NCBI GenBank assembly: GCA_963665735.1
Contig: OY762444.1
Span: forward strand, 2,294,001-2,358,000
Length of the DNA: 64,000 bases
Origin: CATOSK01 sp963665735
GTDB taxonomy: Bacteria > Chloroflexota > Dehalococcoidia > Lucifugimonadales > UBA3495
Direction: 5' to 3'
A program made the translations under genes and the position numbers. The notes below the pieces were generated by a model. The model ran no database searches. It was given only the letters and a program-made list of their open reading frames with translations, and was not told where the DNA came from. The first letter of the stretch is position 1; every line of letters begins with the position of its first letter. Positions 1 to 7,176 of the stretch are shown here, piece after piece.

Positions 1-920
1 GACTTGACCACGGAGTTGAAACCGCCGGACACGGCGCCGGGGGTATAATCGTCGGCCAACTCTTCGGCCAGGGCCGCTTCCAGAGCGTCCAGGGCTTCTA
101 CCCGCTCGGCTTTCATGGCGTTTTGCTCCAGCACGGCGGTCAGCCGCCCGTTGAGGGCGGAGTGAATCCGGGTTTCAAGCCGTTTGGCCTCCTCGTTGTC
201 CGCGTTGACTTCCAGCTTGGTTTCGCCGGCCTGGGCCGCCAGTTCCTCAATCATGTCTATGGCGACCTGGTTGGCTTCGTGGGCGCGGCGGATGCCTTCG
301 AGGATGACCTCTTCGGAGACCTCTTCGGAACCGGACTCGACCATGATGATGGCGTCGCGGGTGCTGCTGACCACCAGGTTAAGCTGGCTGTCCTCAATCT
401 GGCGGTAGGTGGGGTGGATGATGAACTCGCCGGAGTCGGCCCCGTAAGCGACGCGGCAAGCCCCGATGGGGCCGTCGAAGGGAATCCGGGAAAGGGACAG
501 GGCCGCCGATGCGCCAATCATAGCCAAGACTTCGGGGGGGTTCTTCTGGTCGGCGGAAAGGATGGTCAGGATGACCTGGATGTCGTTGTGGATGCCCTTG
601 GGGAAGAGGGGGCGGATGGAGCGGTCGGTAAGGCGGGCGGACAGAATCGCCTCTTGACCGGGACGGCCTTCCCGACGGAAGAAGCTGCCGGGAATCTTGC
701 CGGCAGAGTAGAGCTTCTCTTCGTACTCGACGGTCAGGGGCAGGAAATCAATGTCCGGGCGGGGCTTGTCGGATATGACGGCGGTAGCCAGCAGGACGGT
801 ATCGCCGTAGCGGAGGGTGACGGAACCGTGGGCCTGGAAAGCGAGCTTGCCGGTTTCCAGGGACAGGTTTTCACCGCCCAAGGCGCGTTCTACAACGGTG
901 GGCATGGTCATGGTTGACAT
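1..920 (-). CDS. pnp: Polyribonucleotide nucleotidyltransferase, N-terminal part (runs off the left edge)
   Basis: 3'-to-5' phosphorolytic exoribonuclease of RNA turnover. The 306 visible residues cover the first RNase PH domain and the start of the helical linker; the second PH, KH and S1 domains lie beyond the window. Residues 80-87 read FFRREGRP, followed by LTDRSIRPLFP, the signature of the PNPase first core domain. The start is the ATG at 920, with further in-frame ATGs at 911 and 905; an AGGTA lies about 12 nt upstream. It lies downstream of rpsO on the same strand, the classical rpsO-pnp order. The family call is secure; only the exact start is uncertain. Confidence 0.96.
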   Translation of the reverse strand, partial: MSTMTMPTVVERALGGENLSLETGKLAFQAHGSVTLRYGDTVLLATAVISDKPRPDIDFLPLTVEYEEKLYSAGKIPGSFFRREGRPGQEAILSARLTDRSIRPLFPKGIHNDIQVILTILSADQKNPPEVLAMIGASAALSLSRIPFDGPIGACRVAYGADSGEFIIHPTYRQIEDSQLNLVVSSTRDAIIMVESGSEEVSEEVILEGIRRAHEANQVAIDMIEELAAQAGETKLEVNADNEEAKRLETRIHSALNGRLTAVLEQNAMKAERVEALDALEAALAEELADDYTPGAVSGGFNSVVK

Positions 921-988
921 GGTAAAGGAACAGTACCTCGCGTTAGATTAAAGCAAGGATGCGACTAGGCGATTCGAGACAAAGAAAG

Positions 989-1008
989 CCGCGCCTTGGG
1001 GGGCGCGG
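989..1008 (-). terminator. GC hairpin between rpsO and pnp
   Basis: A perfect 7-bp stem (989-995 with 1002-1008) with a 6-nt loop. On the minus strand it is followed by GCTTTCTTTG, a weak U-rich tract. Its place between rpsO and pnp suggests an attenuating terminator or an mRNA processing site, as known for this operon in other bacteria. Confidence 0.5.
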
Positions 1009-1020
1009 GAGGAAAGGGAA

Positions 1021-1287
1021 CTACCGGCGCAGGCCCAGCCTGGCGATTAAGGTCTGGTAGCGGTTGACGTCTTCTTTGCTGAGGTAGTTGAGCAACCGCC
1101 GGCGCTTGGACACAAGGCCAACAAGCCCTCGGCGGGAGTGAACGTCTTTCTTGTGCGTTCGCAGGTGGTCGGTCACCTGCTTGATTCTCTCGGTCAGCAC
1201 CGCAACCTGGACTTCGGTGGAGCCGGTGTCGGTGTCGTGTAGTTGGTAATCCTTGGTCAGGCGTTCCCTAGTTTCCTGGTCTAGCAT
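1021..1287 (-). CDS. rpsO: 30S ribosomal protein S15
   Basis: Primary 16S rRNA-binding protein of the small subunit platform. At 88 residues it has the usual S15 length, with the family core HDTDTGSTEVQVAVLTERI near residue 17, then HKKDVHSRRGL and RRRLLNYL. The start is an ATG at 1287. pnp follows on the same strand after a 100-bp gap containing a hairpin. A promoter-like TTGCTA-18-TATACT sits just upstream. Confidence 0.98.
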   Translation of the reverse strand: MLDQETRERLTKDYQLHDTDTGSTEVQVAVLTERIKQVTDHLRTHKKDVHSRRGLVGLVSKRRRLLNYLSKEDVNRYQTLIARLGLRR

Positions 1288-1329
1288 CAGTTAATTGAAA
1301 CCCTTAGTCTTTCCTTCTCTTTCGGGGCC

Positions 1330-1359
1330 AGTATAGCATACGGGAGCAACAAATAGCAA
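1330..1359 (-). promoter_or_regulatory. Candidate sigma-70-type promoter for rpsO-pnp
   Basis: On the minus strand TTGCTA (plus 1354-1359) and TATACT (plus 1330-1335) are separated by 18 bp, placing transcription start about 35 nt before the rpsO ATG. Prediction from sequence only. Confidence 0.5.
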
Positions 1360-1473
1360 TCGGCTTTTTTCGCTACGGCTGACGCCGATTCGTCGCCGGG
1401 TGTCCGAAACGGCAAAAAACTTGGGCAGTCAGGGCAATCTAGCGTCAGTGGCCGGCAGGATGGGGGAATGTTC

Positions 1474-2274
1474 TTACTCACCCTCACCCCGCAAGCGGCG
1501 CAGTTCGGCTTCCAGTTCCCGGGCCCGTTCCAAAGCGGCGTCCCGCTCTTCCTCGGCGGTCAGCCGTCCGATACGCTCGACGTTTCGTTCCTGCAAGGCT
1601 GAATCCCGCTCATCTTCGGCTGCGATGCGAGCGTCGTCCGTTTCGTCAAATGTCCGCAGGTAGCTGCCCGCCAGTGGGTCGTACCAGCGCAGTTGTCCCT
1701 CTTCCCAACAAATGTCCAGGCCCAAGACCGTGCTGTGTCCCCATCGGCGGGCGTTGCCTTCTTCAACTATCGCAATCGGTTGGTAAACGCTGTCCACCAA
1801 CCTATCTCCGGCCAAGGGCAGGTCGTACAACCGCCCTCCCGTCGGGTCAAACCGCCAGTATTCCGGTATCCCGAAATTGGCGTAGTCCACCCGTTTCCGG
1901 GTGTAGTCGTTCTGCGCCGTGTGGATGGACGCTATCTCCAGCACGAAGTCCGGCGGCTTGCCCTGGTCGGCGATGGAATAGCCCATCTGGGCGATGATGT
2001 AGGGACGGTCTATGTTGAAGGCTATCAGCAGGTCGGGAATGCGAATCCCCCGCCGCTGCCGGGCGGTGTTGCCCACCGGCACCTCCCCCAGAATGATGAT
2101 GTTGTCAGAGGCGCCGAAGTGACGGGTCAGGGCGGCTTGATGGGCCGGAGCATGAAGAAATAGGGTGTTCTGCATATCGTCCCTGGGGGGGAAGTCCGGG
2201 AAGGTGTCAATCCCATCCGATTCGACGGGGCGGGTCTTGGGGGCGGTTTTACTGGTCATGGGCCTATCATCCAT
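1474..2274 (-). CDS. Uma2 family endonuclease-fold protein (DUF820) with C-terminal coiled coil
   Basis: Member of the PD-(D/E)XK-fold Uma2/DUF820 family, common and multicopy in Chloroflexi and Cyanobacteria; the cellular role is not established. Candidate active-site residues are D81 in RIPDL, E113 in FVLEIAS and K127 in YTRKR, followed by the family hallmark GIPEYW near residue 135. Residues about 205-265 are Arg/Glu/Ala-rich and predicted coiled coil (EERDAALERARELEAELRR). Internal ATGs at codons 6 and 34 are alternative starts. Monocistronic, upstream of rpsO. Confidence 0.85.
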   Translation of the reverse strand: MDDRPMTSKTAPKTRPVESDGIDTFPDFPPRDDMQNTLFLHAPAHQAALTRHFGASDNIIILGEVPVGNTARQRRGIRIPDLLIAFNIDRPYIIAQMGYSIADQGKPPDFVLEIASIHTAQNDYTRKRVDYANFGIPEYWRFDPTGGRLYDLPLAGDRLVDSVYQPIAIVEEGNARRWGHSTVLGLDICWEEGQLRWYDPLAGSYLRTFDETDDARIAAEDERDSALQERNVERIGRLTAEEERDAALERARELEAELRRLRGEGE

Positions 2275-2490
2275 CGGGGGCGTTCGGGCAGGTTGTCTTG
2301 CAATCTTACGTTCCCTTTTATTGAGCGTTTCTCCGGTTTGTCCTGCGGGTGGGCTGGGCCGGCTGGCGCATCAGGAAGTAGGGGGCATTATACATCAGAC
2401 ATACCCGGATGCTCATCCGTCGGAAGGTTGCGGAGGCGTTTAGACTTGGCTCTCCGCCAATTTTCGCGGCAACCCTCGGAAATACCGGCC

Positions 2491-2519
2491 TTTCTATGTT
2501 AGACCGAGTGGCTTATAAT
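2491..2519 (+). promoter_or_regulatory. Candidate promoter for the Rieske ferredoxin gene
   Basis: A consensus TATAAT at 2514-2519 has a poor -35 (TTTCTA, 2491-2496) at 17-bp spacing. It lies about 95 nt upstream of the start. Confidence 0.45.
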
Positions 2520-2612
2520 GTCGGGCTGGCAGGCCTTGGCACGCGGGGCCGCCCTTTTCAGGGCCAATGTTGTAAACCCGGGTATCTTGCCGGGAGTTTT
2601 GGAGGAGTTTTT

Positions 2613-2939
2613 ATGGCAGACGGGGAGTTCGTCAGAGTGGCGGCGGTCAGTGAAATCGCCCCCGGCGACATGAAAATGGTGGATGTTGGCGCGGAGCAGG
2701 TGCTTCTGGTCAACGTCGAGGGCACGATTCACGCTTGCGACGACGTTTGTACCCATTCTTATGCTTCGCTTTCCGAGGGCGACCTGTACGGCGTCGAGGT
2801 TGTATGCCCGCTGCACGGCGCGCTTTTCAACGTAACCACCGGAGAGGCGGTTACTCCCCCGGCTGAAGACCCCTTGCGGCTGTTCCAGGTACGCATCGAG
2901 GGGGACGACATCCTGGTTGGGCCGCCGGCCGAGTCCTAG
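2613..2939 (+). CDS. Rieske-type [2Fe-2S] ferredoxin (non-haem dioxygenase small component-like)
   Basis: A single Rieske domain of 108 residues, the size of soluble ferredoxins (BphF/NirD-like) that pass electrons to an oxygenase or reductase. Cluster ligands are visible: C46-x-H48 and C65-P-L-H68. The start is the ATG at 2613, chosen for the strong GGAGG Shine-Dalgarno at 2601-2605; a longer upstream frame lacks family similarity. No reductase or oxygenase is adjacent, although a Rieske oxygenase lies 55 kb away at 58351, so the partner is unknown. Confidence 0.9.
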   Translation: MADGEFVRVAAVSEIAPGDMKMVDVGAEQVLLVNVEGTIHACDDVCTHSYASLSEGDLYGVEVVCPLHGALFNVTTGEAVTPPAEDPLRLFQVRIEGDDILVGPPAES

Positions 2940-2967
2940 AAGGTACGGAGTTACAGGGTTGGCCGGG

Positions 2968-3549
2968 TTATTCCAGCCAACCCCATTTTTCCGGCGGCCA
3001 GTAAACAACCCACACTTTGCCCAGGATGTGCTCTTCCGGCACCGTTCCCCAGTTGCGGGAGTCGTTGCTGCCGCCCCGACTGCGGTTGTCCCCCAGCACG
3101 AAATACTCCCCGTCCTGGACAACGACCGGGGACATATCGGAAGGGTCGGCGCGGGAAATGTAGGGTTCGGCCAGGGTTTGGCCGTTGACTATCACGTCGC
3201 TGCCCCGTATTTCTACCCGGTCGCCGGGAATGCCGATGACCCGTTTCACGAAGTCGCGGGTCGGGTCGCGGGGGTAGTGAAATACGATGATCTCGCCTCG
3301 CTGGGGCGGACGCACCGCGAAACTCTTGTTGGATTCCTCGACTTTCCAGAAAGGCGTCAGTCGGGACCAGCGTTGGGCGTCGAGCTGGACGTAAACCAGC
3401 TTGTTGACCAGCAGGTATTGGCCCCCCTCCAGGGTGGGGTGCATACTGGAGCCTTCCACCTTGAAGTTCTGGATGCTGGTCTGGATGAATACGAAAATCA
3501 CCAGGGCCAGCAGGATGGCTTCGGCAAATTCGCGGATTATGGCGGGCAT
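2968..3549 (-). CDS. lepB: Signal peptidase I
   Basis: Membrane-bound serine protease that removes signal peptides from Sec/Tat-exported proteins. One N-terminal membrane helix (about residues 7-25) is followed by the SPase boxes: EGSSMHPTL with nucleophile S35, the general base K102 in DFVKRVIGIPGD, and the C-terminal box LGDNRSRGGSNDSRNWG. At 193 residues it has a normal single-TM bacterial length. It is convergent with the Rieske ferredoxin. An upstream minus-strand TATAAT (plus 3617-3622) may be its -10. Confidence 0.96.
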   Translation of the reverse strand: MPAIIREFAEAILLALVIFVFIQTSIQNFKVEGSSMHPTLEGGQYLLVNKLVYVQLDAQRWSRLTPFWKVEESNKSFAVRPPQRGEIIVFHYPRDPTRDFVKRVIGIPGDRVEIRGSDVIVNGQTLAEPYISRADPSDMSPVVVQDGEYFVLGDNRSRGGSNDSRNWGTVPEEHILGKVWVVYWPPEKWGWLE

Positions 3550-3694
3550 CCGGCCTGTTTCCCAACTATCGCTTTGGCGTCTCCACCCACGGTTGGCCCC
3601 AACCCAACGCGGAGCGATTATACCACCGTCGGGAAGGGTTGCCTGGTACCACCGGCGACGGGTTGAGGCGGGAACGGCAGTCGGACAAGTAAGA

Positions 3695-3723
3695 TTGTCC
3701 CGTCAAGGGGGTTCTGCTACAAT
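3695..3723 (+). promoter_or_regulatory. Candidate promoter for the SMP-30 gene
   Basis: TTGTCC (3695-3700) and TACAAT (3718-3723) with 17-bp spacing, about 85 nt upstream of the start codon. Confidence 0.5.
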
Positions 3724-3812
3724 CGCCCAAAATCGGCGGGAGCCGGCGGCGCAATGCGGCGGGCCAAAGCGCCAGTTAACACAAGGGTTAAAGCAGGGGG
3801 AGGCAACGGGCT

Positions 3813-4715
3813 ATGAGTTGGCGGTTCGAGTTGCTGGTCAAGCCCTACGGCGGGGTCAGCGAAGGCCCAGCCTGGGACGGCGAGGCCATTTATTTTACCC
3901 ATATTCCCAGCAGCCGCATCATGAAGTACGACCCGGCATCGGGGGAGATTTCCACGGCGCGGGAGAATACCAACCACACCAACGGACTGGCTTACGACAC
4001 CCGCGGCAACCTGTACGGCTGCTGCTCCGGCGGGCGGGCCATCGTGCGGTTCAACGCCGACGGAACCACCACCACGGTGGCTGACCGGGTGGATGGCGTG
4101 AAGTTGAACACCCCCAACGACCTGGCTACTGACCGCCAAGGGCGCATCTGGTTTACCAATCCGTGGAACGCCGGCAACATTGACCCCAGCGAGGTTGAGG
4201 AACTGGACAACCGCTCGGTGCTGCGGGCCGACCCCCAACCCGATGGCAGTTACGTCACCAGCCGGGTCACTTTCGACACCACCATGCCCAACGGCATCCT
4301 GGTTTCCCCTGACCAGAAGACCCTTTACGTGGCGGAAAGCAACAGCGAGCGGCTGGACCTGGATAGAGAACTGCGGGCTTATCCCATCAACGCCGACGGC
4401 AGCTTGGGGCCTTATCGGTCATTACATTCCTTCGGGCGCGACGGCAGACGGGTACATCGGGGGATTGACGGGATGTGCCTGGACGCCGAGGGCAACATCG
4501 TCGCCACCGCCGGCTGGGAACTGGGCGGCCCCGGCCCGATGCTGTACGTTTTCTCCCCGGAGGGCCGGGTGCTGGAGACCCATCCCATCGCCTGCAACCG
4601 CCCCACCAACTGCTGCTTCGGCGGGCCGGACTTGACCACCATCTACGTCACTTCCACCGACGGGCATTTCTACCGGGCGGAGACCGACCGGGTGGGTTGG
4701 GCGCTGTATCCCTGA
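3813..4715 (+). CDS. SMP-30/gluconolactonase/LRE family protein
   Basis: Six-bladed beta-propeller lactonase-type protein of 300 residues, expected to hydrolyse sugar or aryl lactones in a divalent-metal-dependent way. Family features include VSEGPAWDGEAIYFT at the N-terminus, NHTNGLAYD, LNTPNDLATDRQGRIWFT, TMPNGILVSPD and the C-terminal GGPDLTTIYVTS. The acidic and Asn metal ligands of the family (E of SEGP, N of TPND, D of SPD-type loops) are present. It has no signal peptide, so it is cytoplasmic. An AGGGGGAGG Shine-Dalgarno supports the start. A small unknown gene follows after 18 nt. The specific lactone substrate cannot be inferred. Confidence 0.9.
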   Translation: MSWRFELLVKPYGGVSEGPAWDGEAIYFTHIPSSRIMKYDPASGEISTARENTNHTNGLAYDTRGNLYGCCSGGRAIVRFNADGTTTTVADRVDGVKLNTPNDLATDRQGRIWFTNPWNAGNIDPSEVEELDNRSVLRADPQPDGSYVTSRVTFDTTMPNGILVSPDQKTLYVAESNSERLDLDRELRAYPINADGSLGPYRSLHSFGRDGRRVHRGIDGMCLDAEGNIVATAGWELGGPGPMLYVFSPEGRVLETHPIACNRPTNCCFGGPDLTTIYVTSTDGHFYRAETDRVGWALYP

Positions 4716-4733
4716 TTTTTGGGGGGCCGGACG

Positions 4734-5090
4734 ATGATTAACCGGAGTTTGGGCGATTACGGGTATAACCGCCGGCAACTGCGCCAGGGCGGGGGCCGGG
4801 GCAACGGCAACGACCACCTGGACGAGTTGCTGGGCAGCACCGAGCTTTACATCTACCAGACCCCCAACCGCAAGGTGAAGGGCTACGAAAGCCTGAAGAT
4901 GTTTGTCGAGTCCGAGGGATGCGAAGTTATCTTCACCGCCGACGCTCCGCCGGAGTTGAGCAACTACGAGACGATGCGGATTACCCACAAGCGGGGCGAG
5001 AAAATCCCCGACGCCGTAATCAAGCGCGCCCATTCCTGGGCGCACAACCGCAACTTCCTGCACAGCTTTTTCAAGCCACTGTACCGCTAG
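4734..5090 (+). CDS. Conserved-looking hypothetical protein, 118 aa
   Basis: I do not recognise a family. The start is the ATG at 4734 (GGGGGG about 7 nt upstream) rather than a TTG 15 nt earlier. The protein has a Gly/Arg-rich start (RRQLRQGGGRGNGN), a mixed alpha/beta middle with TELYIYQTPNRKVKGYESL, and a basic C-terminus ending in FFKPLYR. It follows the SMP-30 gene by 18 nt on the same strand and probably shares its transcript. A hairpin at 5119-5143 lies 30 nt downstream. Confidence 0.6.
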   Translation: MINRSLGDYGYNRRQLRQGGGRGNGNDHLDELLGSTELYIYQTPNRKVKGYESLKMFVESEGCEVIFTADAPPELSNYETMRITHKRGEKIPDAVIKRAHSWAHNRNFLHSFFKPLYR

Positions 5091-5118
5091 GGGGCGGGGC
5101 GCACGCAGTTGACCATAA

Positions 5119-5143
5119 GGGGGCGGGCCTGAAACCCGCCCCT
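5119..5143 (+). terminator. GC-rich hairpin between convergent genes
   Basis: 8-9-bp stem GGGGCGGG/CCCGCCCC with a 7-nt loop, followed by TATTGATATTT. It separates the hypothetical gene from the convergent Cache gene and could terminate both. The same GGGCGGG..GAAACC..GCCCC palindrome recurs at about 18190, 18592, 18976 and 19174, so it also belongs to a dispersed repeat family. Confidence 0.5.
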
Positions 5144-5161
5144 ATTGATATTTGGGACGGC

Positions 5162-6055
5162 TCAGGGTTCGCTTTCGTACCAGCCGGAGCCGAAGATATA
5201 GTCGTCGTACTTGACGGCCCAGGCGTGTTTCAATTCTTCCTTGTTGCCCCTGGCCGGGTTGGGGTCGTAGTAGTCAACCCATTGACCTTCGCCGTCGGTG
5301 GACAGGATTTGCGCTCCGAAGTTGTTGCCCCGGCTGTCCGTTCCTACCGGGCCTTTCAGGTCATGGCCGACTTTTTCGGGTACGGCGGGATGAACCAGCA
5401 TGGTATCGTCCGGGCCGACTACGAACAAGAACCATTGCCCGTCAACGCTTTCCATTGAGTTGTAGTAATTGAAAGCGTCTTCCTTGCCCACCAGGGCATA
5501 GCGTTGAATCGCCTCGGTAACGTAAGCCCTGGTGTACTCTGCGGGCCGGGTTTGGGGCGGGCGGAAGAGGTGGCGTTCATACCAGCCGGAGCCGAAGATG
5601 TAGCCGTCGTGCCTGATCGCCCAGGTGTGTTTCACTTCGCCCTGGCCCGTCGCCGGGTTGATGGACAGGTAATCAACCCATTGTCCTTCCCCGGTGGTGG
5701 CGGTCAGGGCCTTACCCTGGTGGTAGCCGGAGGCGTCCACGAATATCGGGCTGTCCAGCGGCTCCCCGATGAGCGATGGGATGGTAGGGTGGACAATCAG
5801 GACATCGTTTTCGTCGGCGATGAAAATGTACCAATCGCCGTCCACGCTCTCTTGGGAGTTGTAGTAGGCGACGGTCTGCCCTCGCCCGTTCTCTTTGTAG
5901 TAGCGAACGGCGTCGGCGACGAAGGCGCGGGTGTATTCCGCCGGGGAGGTTTTGGCAACGGGCGTATCCCGTTGGGCAAACAGGGCAATGGTCGCCAGAA
6001 CCAGGGCGGCCAAGGCCACGATGAACGTCAACGCAATGAAGATACGGGTCAGCAA
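5162..6055 (-). CDS. Membrane-anchored protein with two tandem Cache-like sensor domains
   Basis: One N-terminal membrane helix (about residues 5-27) is followed by two homologous extracytoplasmic domains (about 38-160 and 170-297). Each begins PAEYTRAxVxxAxxxY, carries the YYNSxESVDGxW motif, LIVHP/LVHP, GEGQWVDY and ends YIFGSGWYE. This pattern resembles single-Cache (sCache/Cache_2) ligand-binding domains of chemoreceptors and kinases, but no HAMP, kinase, GGDEF or methyl-accepting domain follows. It could be an accessory binding protein or a sensor acting through a partner. The start is a TTG at 6055 with an upstream GGAGG. Function is inferred from fold similarity only. Confidence 0.72.
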   Translation of the reverse strand: MLTRIFIALTFIVALAALVLATIALFAQRDTPVAKTSPAEYTRAFVADAVRYYKENGRGQTVAYYNSQESVDGDWYIFIADENDVLIVHPTIPSLIGEPLDSPIFVDASGYHQGKALTATTGEGQWVDYLSINPATGQGEVKHTWAIRHDGYIFGSGWYERHLFRPPQTRPAEYTRAYVTEAIQRYALVGKEDAFNYYNSMESVDGQWFLFVVGPDDTMLVHPAVPEKVGHDLKGPVGTDSRGNNFGAQILSTDGEGQWVDYYDPNPARGNKEELKHAWAVKYDDYIFGSGWYESEP

Positions 6056-6105
6056 GGGCAGGGCCTCCTGACTAAGAAATCAAACGGTCCGCAGAACTTG
6101 AAGGC

Positions 6106-6133
6106 TTGACTTAGCGAATATCCGTGATAGGAT
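6106..6133 (+). promoter_or_regulatory. Strong candidate promoter ahead of the Abi gene / small RNA
   Basis: TTGACT (6106-6111) and TAGGAT (6128-6133) at 16-bp spacing. Initiation would fall near 6140, just before a hairpin with a U-tract. Confidence 0.55.
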
Positions 6134-6139
6134 TGGAAT

Positions 6140-6194
6140 GACGATACCCCTCACGCCTCTCATTGGAACGGCGCACCAGAGGGGTTTATTTTTT
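6140..6194 (+). ncRNA. Putative ~55-nt structured small RNA upstream of the Abi_2 gene
   Basis: Starting about 7 nt after the -10 box, the sequence folds into a stem ACCCCTC/GAGGGGT (6146-6152 with 6179-6185) enclosing a second stem CGCC/GGCG (6154-6157 with 6170-6173). It ends in TTTATTTTTT (6185-6194), the layout of a promoter plus intrinsic terminator. The element could be a discrete RNA or an attenuating leader of the following gene. I recall reports of structured RNAs near some Abi_2/AbiF genes but cannot verify a match here. Prediction from fold and spacing only. Confidence 0.42.
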
Positions 6195-6206
6195 GCGAGT
6201 TCGCAG

Positions 6207-7115
6207 ATGACCTTGACCCGAATGACTCCGGACCCACTTGGCCCTCCCGCATCAGTCAGTGATCAAGTCACCCGGCTACGTCAGCGGGGTTTGTCATTTC
6301 CGGATCCTGGTAGGGCTGCTCATTTCCTCAGCAACATTAACCTTTATCATATCAGGGGATACTTAGAACCTTTCATAGATCAAACAGCAAGCGTCAACCC
6401 ACGCCCTTTCCTAACCAATGCCTCCTTCGACAGTGTGATTGAGAGGTATGACTTCGACAAGGCTCTGCGTATTCTATTGCTAGAGGCTTTCAGTCACATA
6501 GAAGTATCAATCCGCACCCAGTGGACCTATCACCTAGCTTACACTCGACAGGGAGGCGAACTGGCTCATCTAGATCCAACTCTATTCTCTCAAGATTACT
6601 ACAGAAACCTAGTGGGTTTGTACAGAGATTACCAGCGACACGGCAACCGAGCGCATCTTTACGATTTCTCGATCTGTCCGATTTGGGCGATTGCGGAAGC
6701 AATGTCATTTGGTCAGATGTCGCGCTGGTACGGCGATACGAATAGGCAAGTCCGACGACTTGTCGCTAACCACTATGGACTCGATGAACGGATCCTTCGA
6801 ACTCTCCTGCGCCACCTGGCTCCGATTCGGAGCTTCTGCGCTCATCACGAGCGGTTATGGGATAGAGATTTCATCACAAAGCTCACGGTCCCAACGAGGA
6901 TGGGCGCATTTGCAAATCCGGGATCGTTTTTCAATAGGGGCAACAACATCAAGCTCTACAACTCACTGGTGATGATAGCCCACTTGACCAGGGTTATCAC
7001 AGGTAGTGCAGAATGGCCGTTGCGCCTGGTAGCCCTGATTGACCAGTACCAAAACATCCCAGTAAACGAAATGGGATTCGTACCGGGTTGGCAGAGCTTA
7101 GACATTTGGAAGTAA
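6207..7115 (+). CDS. Abi_2 (AbiD/AbiF) family abortive-infection protein, HEPN-like
   Basis: 302 residues from the ATG at 6207; an earlier in-frame ATG at 6138 lies within the predicted promoter/hairpin and is less likely. The N-terminal RGLSFPDPGRAAHFLSNINLYHIRGYL matches the Abi_2 opening motif, and PIWAIAEAMSFGQMSRWY matches its central motif. R208-SFCA-H213 fits the HEPN ribonuclease R-x4-H motif, followed by HERLWDRDF. Family members cause phage-triggered growth arrest, probably by RNA cleavage. The gene has visibly lower GC than its neighbours and no operon partner, suggesting horizontal acquisition. Confidence 0.88.
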   Translation: MTLTRMTPDPLGPPASVSDQVTRLRQRGLSFPDPGRAAHFLSNINLYHIRGYLEPFIDQTASVNPRPFLTNASFDSVIERYDFDKALRILLLEAFSHIEVSIRTQWTYHLAYTRQGGELAHLDPTLFSQDYYRNLVGLYRDYQRHGNRAHLYDFSICPIWAIAEAMSFGQMSRWYGDTNRQVRRLVANHYGLDERILRTLLRHLAPIRSFCAHHERLWDRDFITKLTVPTRMGAFANPGSFFNRGNNIKLYNSLVMIAHLTRVITGSAEWPLRLVALIDQYQNIPVNEMGFVPGWQSLDIWK

Positions 7116-7176
7116 GTGACAGAACTCAAGCGGGATGCGTAGGCCGATTGATTACTGGCCATCAACGGCGGAATAA

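Noticed and set aside
123..917. Long plus-strand frame at the left edge
   Set aside because: It is the antisense shadow of pnp; the minus strand encodes unmistakable PNPase motifs.
6138..6206. Upstream in-frame ATG giving a 325-aa Abi protein
   Set aside because: The extra 23 codons lie in the predicted transcription start/hairpin zone and do not resemble the Abi_2 N-terminus; start at 6207 preferred, though not proven.
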